Source: Leptospira bouyouniensis (GTDB lineage: Bacteria > Spirochaetota > Leptospiria > Leptospirales > Leptospiraceae). Taken from it: 64,000 nucleotides of DNA. Every line of letters begins with the position of its first letter. Within the stretch, counting starts at the first letter, position 1. Positions 7,984 to 16,498 of this stretch are shown in pieces. Where the stretch lies: positions 1 through 64,000 of the forward strand of contig NZ_RQFT01000015.1 of assembly GCF_004769525.1 (NCBI RefSeq). The letters run 5' to 3'. Both the position numbers and the translations under genes were made by a program. The notes beneath the pieces were generated by a model. It searched no databases and was not told the DNA's origin. It saw only the letters and a list, made by a program, of their open reading frames with translations.

Positions 7984-8360
7984 TTGTTTTCCTTTTTTAA
8001 CATATAATCATTTGTATTTTACTATTTAATAAATGTTATATCTTTTATTTTATCAAATACGAAATGAAATATAAACCCAAATTTTACTTTTGCTTAAGTT
8101 AGTAGATTAAAACCATTACTATATATTTGTATGAAATATTTAGATAATCTAAGGAGATTGCATTATTCTTTGAGAGGTTTTTGTCAAATTTTGAATTTTT
8201 CATGAGTAATGATTTATAAGTTGGTTTTTAATTATACCAATTAGTTTAATTTTCATAAGTAAAAGCAATGTATGTTGGATGTTGAAAGCAAATTTTTCTG
8301 CTTCAAATAGTCGTATGAAAGTAATTTCACTGTAATTAATTAGTAAATTTTTCGCATTGC
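7984..8360. other. Gene-less 5' part of cassette 9
   Basis: AT-rich sequence upstream of the 113-residue gene. I see no convincing ORF on either strand. It could hold the cassette's promoter or be the remnant of a lost first gene. Confidence 0.4.
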
Positions 8361-8522
8361 AGATAACGATCTAGTGGAGACGACGTTTCTCGTAGCTGAG
8401 CCTCTGAAGGAGGCGTTAGCGTCGGCGCGCCTTCTTGCATAGCGAGAAGCGTGACGGAGAGAAATGTGCCGCAGGCCAAGCGAGGCCTCGTGCCGAAGCG
8501 CAGCGTTTCCACGCTGTTATGC
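8361..8522 (-). repeat. attC-like site 9 (subtype D)
   Basis: R boxes AGATAAC and GTTATGC, spacer GATCTA. L boxes GTGGAGACG and CGTTTCCAC differ completely from other sites yet still pair, with one G-T wobble when the plus strand folds. The central region is the most divergent of all, with GAGCCTC/GAGGCG and CTTCT/AGAAG arms. Confidence 0.84.
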
Positions 8523-8532
8523 GACGTTAAAA

Positions 8533-9345
8533 TTATTTTAATTTAAACGGGATTTCTGAATCTATATTATTTGTAATCTCTTTTTTATATTGGTCAACTG
8601 CTGCCGAATAGAATACATAAATAAAAAAGCCAGATAAAAAACAATACTGAATAAATCTAAATATAGAATCGAAACGCGGCATTCGTTTTTTTCTAATATA
8701 TCCGAAGAGTAGTTTAATTCTTCTTGTAGATCCTCTAAATACATGTCTTGGTCCAAAGATTAAAATGAGTAAAATAAAAATAGATATGCCAATTGATTTG
8801 AATATTGGAAGGATTTGCTTATAGACAGGTAAATTTAAGGCGTTTTGGATAATTTCTTGCCCTTTTATTTTACCATTTAATGTCAATTTTATTGGTTTCT
8901 CAGAAGTATATAGAATATCAATTGCGATACCGTCATTACTATCGAATCTATCGATAAAAATTAACAAATGATTCTCCAGAAGTGAAATATTTGAGAATGT
9001 GTAATTAGAAGTTTTTTTTGTTATTGAAGCATCGATTAATTCAAACTTATTCTCTTCAGATGTTAGAAAGTCGATAGTTATTGGATCCCATTGTTCACCT
9101 TTCGAAATTGCTTCCTTGCCTCGATTCCAAAGGTAAAGCCTTGTTTGATATATCGGATTTTTTATTTGTTTTTTAGTTTTATTATTTATGATTTTAATAG
9201 ATGATTTTTCTTCTGCAATTATTATTTTTCTAGGTGTTTCTTCGTTTAAATATACTAAATCTACTTTTTTCTGCGAATCGTAGTATGTGTATACTGCAAA
9301 GGCAAAAGCTAATAATGCGATTATTCTATCTATGTTAATTTTCAT
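8533..9345 (-). CDS. Membrane protein with extracytoplasmic domain (cassette 10)
   Basis: A 270-residue protein with an N-terminal hydrophobic segment (about residues 8-20), a soluble beta-rich domain of about 150 residues with the pattern YLWNRGKEAI, and two further membrane segments (about 182-204 and 228-250) separated by a very basic loop. The domain after the first segment recalls the shorter protein of cassette 1 (FNKGKGRANNV), so the two may share a fold; this is only a visual resemblance. Function unknown. Confidence 0.72.
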   Translation of the reverse strand: MKINIDRIIALLAFAFAVYTYYDSQKKVDLVYLNEETPRKIIIAEEKSSIKIINNKTKKQIKNPIYQTRLYLWNRGKEAISKGEQWDPITIDFLTSEENKFELIDASITKKTSNYTFSNISLLENHLLIFIDRFDSNDGIAIDILYTSEKPIKLTLNGKIKGQEIIQNALNLPVYKQILPIFKSIGISIFILLILIFGPRHVFRGSTRRIKLLFGYIRKKRMPRFDSIFRFIQYCFLSGFFIYVFYSAAVDQYKKEITNNIDSEIPFKLK

Positions 9346-9373
9346 TCTTAATCAATTCCCTTTTTTTAATGTC

Positions 9374-9535
9374 GCATAACGAACTAGACTTACCGAAGTT
9401 CCCCGCCCCTGAGTCCCGCCGGGACGTTAGGGACTGGCATGTAGCTTGCGTAAGCAAGGCGAATGCCAGAAGGGGAATTTGCCGTAGGCCGAGCGAGGGC
9501 TTGTCCCGAAGCGTAGCGGTAAGTCGCTGTTATGC
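9374..9535 (-). repeat. attC-like site 10
   Basis: Subtype A. R boxes GCATAAC and GTTATGC, L boxes GACTTACCG and CGGTAAGTC. The GTCCC/GGGAC hairpin has a minimal loop. Confidence 0.88.
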
Positions 9536-9561
9536 GCAGTCACTACATTTTAATGATTTAG

Positions 9562-10260
9562 CTAGATACCTAATTCATTCATACAAAAATTTATTTTCTC
9601 ATAGAATGAGTTTGAATCTTTATCAAGAAAATTAATTCTCTCAGATTTAAGAAGCTGATTTAAAAATGAATTTTCATTGTCCAACTCAGAAGATAGAAAT
9701 TGATTTGTAAATGTAAATTTTTTAATAATCTGTTGGCAACTAGCTATTTGAATATTATTTCTAAAGATAGATAATCTTAATTCAATATCTAAAGGCATTC
9801 CGATCCAAGAAGTATTTCTGTGATAATTTCGTGACTGATAATCAAACATAATAAAAATGATTATAATATCATTGTTAAATTTATCGGAAAGGTGGAAATT
9901 ATTTGGAGTAAATGTAATCAAAGCATATCGATCATGTGAATTTGAAATGTTTAATTTATTTTTATATTTTTCTTCAAATTCCTTATTTAAAGAGACAGGT
10001 AAACTGATTTCTCTTTTTTTCCATTCATCTGTAGGTCTAGCAATTGGATTTGGAATGAAGTTAATAAAGAAGAACTTTATTGGAGAATTATTTTTAGAAA
10101 TATTTTTTTTATAATCTGTGTCAAAAACCAAAATTCTATTTTCATCTGTTTCCCAATGATGGAGAATACTCCCTTTTTTCCCAAAGACAAACTCATTTTG
10201 ATCGGGGTAATAACGACAACTTACGGCAAGAAAAATTAAAAGTGTAACTTTTTTTTTCAT
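9562..10260 (-). CDS. Lipoprotein (cassette 11)
   Basis: A 232-residue protein starting at ATG 10260; a longer frame reads back through site 11 and is not credible. MKKKVTLLIFLAVSC is a compact lipoprotein signal with Cys at 15. The mature chain is Asn/Phe/Ile-rich with beta-strand-like stretches. No family recognised. Likely anchored in the inner or outer membrane, facing the periplasm or the surface. Sole gene of the cassette. Confidence 0.7.
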   Translation of the reverse strand: MKKKVTLLIFLAVSCRYYPDQNEFVFGKKGSILHHWETDENRILVFDTDYKKNISKNNSPIKFFFINFIPNPIARPTDEWKKREISLPVSLNKEFEEKYKNKLNISNSHDRYALITFTPNNFHLSDKFNNDIIIIFIMFDYQSRNYHRNTSWIGMPLDIELRLSIFRNNIQIASCQQIIKKFTFTNQFLSSELDNENSFLNQLLKSERINFLDKDSNSFYEKINFCMNELGI

Positions 10261-10294
10261 TATTTTGATTTTCAATATATATTGTAGTGATTGC

Positions 10295-10458
10295 GCATAA
10301 CGAACTAGACTTACCGAAGTTCCCCGACCCTGAGTCCCGGAACGGGACGTTAGGGACTGGCATGTAGCTTGCGTAAGCAAGGCGAATGCCAGAAGGGGAA
10401 TTTGCCGGAGGCCGAACGAGGCCTTGTGCCGAAGCGAAGCGGTAAGTCGCTGTTATAC
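10295..10458 (-). repeat. attC-like site 11
   Basis: Subtype A. R boxes GCATAAC and GTTATAC, L boxes GACTTACCG and CGGTAAGTC. GTCCCG/CGGGAC stem with loop GAA. Confidence 0.88.
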
Positions 10459-10540
10459 GAAGTAAACCATATATAGAAAAAATTTACTGCTGCTACAACT
10501 TTATTTTGAAATAATAGATGTCAATATGACTATTGAATAG

Positions 10541-11242
10541 TCAATTTTTAAAACTGTCTATATTTTCAAAACTGATAAGAGTATCTCTTGCAGTAAATCC
10601 AAAGGTTCCTTGCAAAATCAAGAAGACTGCATATGGATATTGCTGTGGTCCTTGAAAGGCAGCAAATGAAATACTTGGCCACGTTAAAAGTACTGTTCGC
10701 ATAGTATTAATTTCATCATTATGACTGATTGAAAATTCAAAATTTATTTCATTTTTATTAATTTCGATATCATTACATTGAGTATTATTAATAATACGAT
10801 CAAATTCGTGATAGTAATTTTTTAATTGATAGCATCCTTCGTTTATGTTCTTTGTTTTTTTGAAGTCTTTGTTAATACCAAAATGTATAATATGGAGACC
10901 TGAAATAGTACGATTAAAAAATGCATTATCTAGTGATCGAACAGTTAAAAAACCTACATATCGTCCTTTGGGGACCGAAAATTTAATTTGGTCAGATTTA
11001 TATGATTCACTATAAAAATAAATTGGTAAAAACTGAGAATTATCCTTTTCGAAGGATTCAATATCTTGCATGTAGAACTCAACATATATCTTTGAGTTTT
11101 TTCGATTGTTAATGGCTATTGAAATGATTGAAGAACTGTTTTCGAAAGATTTTAACGAGATTTCTTCTAATCTAGTGGCAGTCCTTGATAAACACTTAAA
11201 AGATAAAACACTCAGAATGATTAATGATATTATATTTCTCAT
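10541..11242 (-). CDS. Lipoprotein (cassette 12)
   Basis: A 233-residue protein starting at ATG 11242 (the longer frame crosses site 12). MRNIISLIILSVLSFKC is a lipoprotein signal. The mature chain has a middle beta-rich domain (KFSVPKGRYVGFLTVR) and ends in a hydrophobic stretch, SISFAAFQGPQQYPYAVFLI, that may insert in or lie on a membrane. No family recognised. The start is only 25 bp from the cassette end, so any promoter must lie in the neighbouring attC or cassette. Confidence 0.68.
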   Translation of the reverse strand: MRNIISLIILSVLSFKCLSRTATRLEEISLKSFENSSSIISIAINNRKNSKIYVEFYMQDIESFEKDNSQFLPIYFYSESYKSDQIKFSVPKGRYVGFLTVRSLDNAFFNRTISGLHIIHFGINKDFKKTKNINEGCYQLKNYYHEFDRIINNTQCNDIEINKNEINFEFSISHNDEINTMRTVLLTWPSISFAAFQGPQQYPYAVFLILQGTFGFTARDTLISFENIDSFKN

Positions 11243-11266
11243 TTTGAAATTATTTTGGTTTATTTC

Positions 11267-11430
11267 GTATAACGAACTAGACTTACCGAAGTTCCCCGAC
11301 CCTGAGTCCCGGGACGGGACGTTAGGGACTGGCATGTAGCTTGCGAACGCAAGGCGAATGCCAGAAGGGGAATTTGCCGCAGGCCGAGCGAGGGCTTGTC
11401 CCGAAGCGTAGCGGTAAGTCGCTGTTATGC
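11267..11430 (-). repeat. attC-like site 12
   Basis: Subtype A. R boxes GTATAAC and GTTATGC, L boxes GACTTACCG and CGGTAAGTC. Confidence 0.88.
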
Positions 11431-11453
11431 GAAGTCCAAGATTTCAGCTATTC

Positions 11454-12116
11454 TTATGATTTTTTTTTGCTTTTTTTTAAAGTGTCCCAAATTACTAATT
11501 CGGTAAAGTTCTTTAGTGCTTTCTTGGATTCAATGAATGATTTCAAATGTGCGGCAAATAAGCTAATTGAAAGTGAAATTGATAGAATAAAATTTGTGAA
11601 TAGAATATTTTGACAGTGTTTGTAATATAAGTAGAAAATTAATATTAAAAAAATGAAAAAAGATCCAATCATAGATGCAGCGGCATTGTGCATTAAGTTG
11701 GCTAAGCTAAGTGATCGCTCTTTGGATCCTTTTATTTCATTTTCTGTTTCACTTCTTTCATACCAGATCGCAGAAGTAATCACCCAAGCATTTTCGTAAT
11801 ATTCATTTTCATCCTTAAATGGAAAAGGGATACTCGTTTTAGATATTAGTTTTTGTTTATTAAGTTCTTCTAGAAAAGAACTGTAATCTATTTTAAAACT
11901 TGGAAACGATCTATAAATGAGTGTAAAAATTGATCCAACTCCTATTGTAAAAAAAGTGATAAATATACCTAATAGGGTGTAATCAGTTTGATTTTGTAAA
12001 GATTTTAGGATTTTTAAGATTCCATCAAAATCTAATAGGAGTAGGCAGAATGTTAATTCTAAAATAAATACGATACCTGGAAGTGTGTATCTAAATAGAC
12101 TATATGCATCATTCAT
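11454..12116 (-). CDS. Multi-pass membrane protein (cassette 13)
   Basis: A 220-residue protein with about four membrane segments (near residues 10-28, 47-66, 146-165, 172-190) and a central soluble stretch of about 80 residues. The C-terminus is strongly basic (KKSKKKS), so probably cytoplasmic. No catalytic motif seen and the family is not recognised. Sole gene of the cassette. Confidence 0.72.
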   Translation of the reverse strand: MNDAYSLFRYTLPGIVFILELTFCLLLLDFDGILKILKSLQNQTDYTLLGIFITFFTIGVGSIFTLIYRSFPSFKIDYSSFLEELNKQKLISKTSIPFPFKDENEYYENAWVITSAIWYERSETENEIKGSKERSLSLANLMHNAAASMIGSFFIFLILIFYLYYKHCQNILFTNFILSISLSISLFAAHLKSFIESKKALKNFTELVIWDTLKKSKKKS

Positions 12117-12152
12117 TTTATTCTCTCTATTGTATTAATTTTCTTGGATTTC

Positions 12153-12325
12153 GCATAACGAACTAGGCTTACCGACGTTTCGTGTAGCTGAGCCTCTGTA
12201 AGAGGCGTTAGCGCAACACGGAATGTGCCTTTAGGCCGAGCGAGGGCCCCACGAGATCCAGATTTTCTCAGAAATCTGAGGCGAAGTGGATAAGGACCTG
12301 AGCGAGCGGTAAGCCGCTGTTAATT
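12153..12325 (-). repeat. attC-like site 13 (subtype B)
   Basis: R boxes GCATAAC and GTTAATT, L boxes GGCTTACCG and CGGTAAGCC. Nearly identical to site 2 over its whole length; both are the attC of a gene-less cassette. Confidence 0.87.
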
Positions 12326-12530
12326 GCAGTTAGTTAATATAAAAGAGAGCTTGGTCGAAAGTGTATCTAATCAAGCGCAAATTTTCTCTTAATTCCTAAA
12401 GCGTAAATTGCAATTCGAACTTAATTAGAGAACAAAGCTATATTTTTTTCTCTTTCAAAGCTTTAATCGACAATTTACTCTTAAATAAATTTGCGCGATT
12501 TCTTCTTTTGATCAACTAATTGCAATTAAC
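12319..12530 (-). other. Gene-less cassette 14 with conserved inverted repeat
   Basis: The second copy of the gene-less cassette type seen at 2240-2449. GCGCAAATTT at 12375-12384 and AAATTTGCGC at 12487-12496 form a perfect 10-bp inverted repeat enclosing 122 bp. The interior has diverged strongly from the first copy except for short shared words (GCGTAAAT, AGAGAAC, AATCGAC). Divergence inside conserved arms suggests the fold, not a protein, is kept. Confidence 0.7.
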
Positions 12531-12685
12531 GAACTAGACTTACCGAAGTTCCCCGACCCTGAGTCCCGACGTGACGTTAGGGACTGGCATGTAGCTTGCG
12601 TAAGCAAGGCGAATGCCAGAAGGGGAATTTGGCGCAGCCCGAGCGAGGGCTTGTCCCGAAGCGTAGCGGTAAGTCGCTGTTATAC
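12524..12685 (-). repeat. attC-like site 14
   Basis: Subtype A. R boxes AATTAAC and GTTATAC, L boxes GACTTACCG and CGGTAAGTC. The GTCCC/GTGAC hairpin carries one mismatch. Confidence 0.87.
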
Positions 12686-12695
12686 GCAGTCCACT

Positions 12696-13442
12696 TTATT
12701 TAAGACGGAAACCTTTGTTTCCATAGTTTTCAATTTCTGAAACTTTACTTCCTGTAGAATCATAAAAAATTGATTTTTCATAAACTTCGCCCTCATAGAA
12801 GTATAGAGTTTCAAGTTTTGAGCCATCTGAGAATGAACTAATACATTTTTCTGAGAAATTTGATTTATCTTTATAGAAACACTTTGTAGTTCCCCGATTA
12901 TTTGGATAATTTGTAATATTAATTTCATCAAAACCATCTTCATTATTGTCGAACGATTCAGAAAAAATATTTCCTAAAGAATCGGTTTGGGTTATTTTAT
13001 CGATCGTATAATTATTATTTTCATCACAATAAATATAGGTCGAAATTAAAATATCGTTTTTAGAACTGAAATTTTTCGTTATAAAACAATTTTCTTTATA
13101 ATCTAGTAATGTGATATTTTCGGAATACGAACTTAGTTTTAGTTTTGCTTTTTCATGCAAAATGAAGCAAAAATAAGAGGAAAAAATGAATCCAAGTAAA
13201 AGGAAGGTGTTTAGAATCAAGAGTAAACTATTTGGAATATTGTTTTTATCAATGAAAGGTTTATCTTCAGAATCCATTAAAGTTAGCTCATCCTCAGTAT
13301 AGTAAAATTCACATAGATTAATTTTTTTGTTTCTAAAATATTCTGATAAAAATTGAAGTTTTCCAAAACTTGACGTTTGATCTGAATTTCCTACAAATAG
13401 TAAAAAAAAAGCTGCTATATATAATTTTTTATTCTTAATCAT
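12696..13442 (-). CDS. Membrane protein with repeat-like C-terminal domain (cassette 15, array head)
   Basis: A 248-residue protein: N-terminal hydrophobic segment (residues 7-18), a second at about 71-95, then a 150-residue C-terminal part in which strand pairs with D/N/G turns recur (DNNEDGFDEINITNYPNN; FYEGEVYEKSIFYDSTG). This recalls MORN/YD-type antiparallel repeats, but weakly. It is the first cassette after the array head, so it would be best placed for read-through from the polymerase operon. Function unknown. Confidence 0.7.
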   Translation of the reverse strand: MIKNKKLYIAAFFLLFVGNSDQTSSFGKLQFLSEYFRNKKINLCEFYYTEDELTLMDSEDKPFIDKNNIPNSLLLILNTFLLLGFIFSSYFCFILHEKAKLKLSSYSENITLLDYKENCFITKNFSSKNDILISTYIYCDENNNYTIDKITQTDSLGNIFSESFDNNEDGFDEINITNYPNNRGTTKCFYKDKSNFSEKCISSFSDGSKLETLYFYEGEVYEKSIFYDSTGSKVSEIENYGNKGFRLK

Positions 13443-13457
13443 ATTTTAGTGGATTGC

Positions 13458-13837
13458 GTATAACGAATAATATGCGTATGTTTGATTTTGTATGAATTTT
13501 GAATGTATGTGGATTGTTGTTTATTGATTTTTAGTGTATGTTAATGGCATGTTTGATTTGTAGTTGTTAACTGATTTATAATTGTATGTTGTTTATTTCT
13601 TGCTTTTGGTATTAATTTGGAGTTTCTGCTCTTATGGGACATAATATTATTTAAGTTCATCTTTTGAGCGCCATTATTTAGGGAAAGGTATAGCTCCGCC
13701 CCCTCACTCCCATAGATTGAAAAGTGAATCTGATTCTTATTTTGTACATTTTGAGTTCAAATATTTTTTTGTTTGGTGGCAATTTTCTTCATTTAACAAA
13801 GGGAAAATTCTGTTTTTTTTAAAGATTTTTTTTATGT
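13458..13837 (-). other. Array head and attI-like region
   Basis: GTATAAC at 13458-13464 is the outer end of cassette 15, but beyond it there is no L box or attC core; the repeat structure stops. The next about 170 bp are GT-rich on the plus strand with very few C, and contain the direct repeat ATGTTTGATTT(T)GTA at 13478-13492 and 13549-13562. In integrons the first cassette abuts attI, which often has direct repeats bound by IntI; calling this attI is inference. No gene is seen up to the polymerase stop at 13838. Confidence 0.5.
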
Positions 13838-16456
13838 TTATGCAATAAATACGGAATTGCTAATATTCAGAATCTTTGAATAGTTTTGATTTTTATCAAA
13901 TTTGAATGGTAGGAATGATTCGTCACTGATGAGGATTTCGAAGTTTTTGAAGCTAGCGATACCAATCCAAATTTCTTTAAGAGATTTTACCAAAAGGGAT
14001 CGGTAGTATTTTTGGTCATAATTTGGTGTTACGTTGCTGAATTTTGAATGATTTTGCCTACAAATTGTTTCATTGTAAGGCATCTTGTTTAAATAAGATG
14101 CCTTAATATTATTATATATTAAATTAATATTATTCAAACTATGGGTTGTTACAGTAAGAGTTCTATTTTTTGAAGCGATTCCGTTTACAATTGGCTGTAA
14201 TTTTGAATACCCGCTTTTTGTTTCATTACTTTTATTTTGGATGCGTGTGTGGTTTTGTATTTTGGGAGCGAGTTGCGTGTGGAAGTAGGGCTTGGAGTGC
14301 TGATTTATTTTTGTTTCAATCCTTTCGAGAGTGAGATACCTTTCTCCTTTTTTCTCTGATTTTTGGTTAATGACGATATATTTTATTTTTTCTCCAGCTT
14401 GTACACGAACTCCCATATTGAGTAGATCTTTGACGGCAATTGTACTTGGTGCGTCAACTGTATAATCTTCTGGTTCTTTTGAAGTAGATTTTTGTATGAC
14501 AAGGTCTTTCCAGTTGAGATTGCCTGTTACTAATTTTTTATCATAAGCGTAGAATAAATCGAGGATTTCTTTTTCTTTTGATTGCATTTCCGCTATCGTT
14601 TTGAATTGGCACATCCATTGTATCATTTGGTTTTGTGCATCACGTATGAATTTAGGAAAATCTTTTCTTCTTGTGATGATCCCTCGCCCCTTGAAATGAC
14701 CATCAATGAAACGACCCATATAACGATTGGCAACGGGAAGTTTTGTATCTTGCGTTGATGGTGGAAAACATAACCATGAATATATTCCCTCTACCTCCAT
14801 TTTGATTTTAGTATGTTTTTCGATTTCTAAACAAAGTTGTGTTAGGTCTTCGTTACTGATGGGACTCATGTCCTTTTTTTGAATGAAAATACTATCTGTT
14901 ATTCCATGTACAACTTTGTAATGAAATTTTTCTGATACTTCTTTGGCTGTGATTAGTTTTTCTCTTCCGAATGCGGTCACAGCTTCGTGACTTTCTAGTT
15001 TTCCAAATTTTGCATTTCGGTAACCTAAATAACCAAATGAAGTTACTAACATCCATTTTAAACTAGATTGTTTGGATTGGATATTGACGAAATTGGGATG
15101 GTTATTTTTTTTTTGTTCTTTGTAATGATTCCTTCTTTGGACGATATGTGCCAAAGCCTCAGAGACAATTCCTTTTCGTTTGGCACAAATACGATATCCA
15201 AGCGAGGGAACTTTTTCTATGTTTGGATCATCTTGGCAACAAAGGCAATTGATTGTTTCTGGAGAGATATTGTGAGTGACCATAATACTTGGATACATTT
15301 GTGAGAAATCAAGTTGCGCTACATTTTCGAGTACAAATCCATTTTGAATGTCTGCCTGGAAAACTAGTCCACCTTTATCAGCATTTAATAATTGTAAGGC
15401 TGACTTCTCAGATTCGAGTGCACTTTTTTGCCAAGGAACAAGGTAGTTCATGCGAAGTGCCACATCGACTTCGATGTAAGTAAGCGCTTTTCCTGTGGAT
15501 GCCCTTGCCATTTTTTGGATAGGTAATCTTGAGATTCTAGAGAGTTCGATGATTCCAATCAATTCGGCTTCTTTGTATACGAAACTATTACGAGAATCAA
15601 TATGCCATCTTCCAAATAGTGGATAAGAAGGAGCTCGGAAAACAATTGTTCCATATGTATTAAAGCTGGTTCCTTGCGTCTGTATGGATCGTCGTATTAA
15701 ACTGGTTTTGTCTCTATCGAATTCAGTTGTTAGGTGATTTTCTTGTGCTATTTTGAATAGATAAGGAAATATCACTTGGTCACCAAATGAAGATAGAACT
15801 ATGTCTGGATTATGTTTTTCAAAAATTTCGTTAAGGTTTTGGATAAGAGAGATTCCATTATTTGTGGGGATGTTGTATTTTTTTTTTGGAGTTTCGATGA
15901 CCAATGTATTTTCTTGGAAAGGGTGTCTATGGCTTTTCTCTAGGTAAAGAGAAATGGCACGTAGCTCAGGTACTTTATAATCCAATTCGTTTATGTCGGT
16001 AAGAGATGAAATGGTTTTGATACGATTTAATTGATTTTTGTTGATTTCATATTCGATCCGAAGGTATGCAAGTGGATAGATGTTTTTTTCCACCATGTAC
16101 CCTGTGGTGATTTCGATATCGGAATGGTAGATATCGTATTTTCCATATAAATTAAAAAGTTTGTTTGTTATTTTGGGAAGTAGTTGTGGTTTTGAAATGA
16201 CAAGTTTTAGAACTGAAATGGTTTTGTTTTGGTAAAATAGCCGTTTTTCTGTGAAACTTGGAATTTCAGCTAATGCATCTAATTCATAAAATCGTTTGAC
16301 TAACTTTTTTAAAACAGCCGGAGAAGCATTGGCATAAATGATGGGAAAATATTCGTCGACAAAAAGTTTTAATTCACCTGAATCTGATTTGATCCAAAGG
16401 TAAATTTTTTGTTCTGAGTGGTAGATGTCAAACAGATAACCTTTGTAAGTTTCCAT
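13838..16456 (-). CDS. Family B DNA polymerase with lost proofreading motifs
   Basis: An 872-residue family B polymerase. Motif A is DFSQMYPSI with Asp383; motif B is LKWMLVTSFGYLGYRNAKFG near 466-485; motif C reads HGITDS with Asp521 kept but the first Asp of DTD replaced by Ile. The polymerase site is therefore probably active. In the exonuclease region the Exo I DxE position reads LYLE (170-173), and the Exo II region near 217-230 lacks the usual N..FD. Proofreading is likely lost, as in some translesion enzymes. Residues from about 735 form an AT-rich tail unlike the usual polymerase end. Third gene of an operon with the RecA-like and 88-residue genes. Confidence 0.9.
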   Translation of the reverse strand: METYKGYLFDIYHSEQKIYLWIKSDSGELKLFVDEYFPIIYANASPAVLKKLVKRFYELDALAEIPSFTEKRLFYQNKTISVLKLVISKPQLLPKITNKLFNLYGKYDIYHSDIEITTGYMVEKNIYPLAYLRIEYEINKNQLNRIKTISSLTDINELDYKVPELRAISLYLEKSHRHPFQENTLVIETPKKKYNIPTNNGISLIQNLNEIFEKHNPDIVLSSFGDQVIFPYLFKIAQENHLTTEFDRDKTSLIRRSIQTQGTSFNTYGTIVFRAPSYPLFGRWHIDSRNSFVYKEAELIGIIELSRISRLPIQKMARASTGKALTYIEVDVALRMNYLVPWQKSALESEKSALQLLNADKGGLVFQADIQNGFVLENVAQLDFSQMYPSIMVTHNISPETINCLCCQDDPNIEKVPSLGYRICAKRKGIVSEALAHIVQRRNHYKEQKKNNHPNFVNIQSKQSSLKWMLVTSFGYLGYRNAKFGKLESHEAVTAFGREKLITAKEVSEKFHYKVVHGITDSIFIQKKDMSPISNEDLTQLCLEIEKHTKIKMEVEGIYSWLCFPPSTQDTKLPVANRYMGRFIDGHFKGRGIITRRKDFPKFIRDAQNQMIQWMCQFKTIAEMQSKEKEILDLFYAYDKKLVTGNLNWKDLVIQKSTSKEPEDYTVDAPSTIAVKDLLNMGVRVQAGEKIKYIVINQKSEKKGERYLTLERIETKINQHSKPYFHTQLAPKIQNHTRIQNKSNETKSGYSKLQPIVNGIASKNRTLTVTTHSLNNINLIYNNIKASYLNKMPYNETICRQNHSKFSNVTPNYDQKYYRSLLVKSLKEIWIGIASFKNFEILISDESFLPFKFDKNQNYSKILNISNSVFIA

Positions 16457-16498
16457 TTTTGATTTGATTCTAAATTGATTTGATGGTTTTTGTATCCA

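Larger units (their letters stand above)
1..13464 (-). mobile_element. Integron-like gene-cassette array without visible integrase (CALIN-type)
   Basis: Fifteen intervals of about 0.2-1.1 kb are separated by related 161-175 bp imperfect palindromes. Each palindrome starts with a 7-mer ending TAAC and ends with GTTANNN, the pattern of integron attC R boxes. Every cassette gene lies on the minus strand, so the array reads from its head at 13464 toward the left edge, where it is cut by the window. Repeats are GC-rich and cassettes AT-rich. No tyrosine recombinase is encoded here. In integrons, cassettes are captured at attI by IntI acting on folded single-stranded attC; that this array works the same way is inferred. 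A CRISPR array is excluded by spacing, repeat size and gene content. Confidence 0.85.

Noticed and set aside
9369..9635. Open frames running through the attC sites (also 3515-3745, 6313-6498, 11341-11613, and the upstream extensions of the cassette 11 and 12 genes)
   Set aside because: They translate the repeat itself, recur in unrelated positions and have no ribosome binding site; the real starts lie inside the cassettes.
12680..12943. 87-residue minus-strand frame in cassette 15
   Set aside because: It lies inside the better-supported 248-residue gene in another frame.
1..13464. CRISPR array
   Set aside because: Repeats are 161-175 bp and 0.2-1.1 kb apart, and most of the intervals hold genes.
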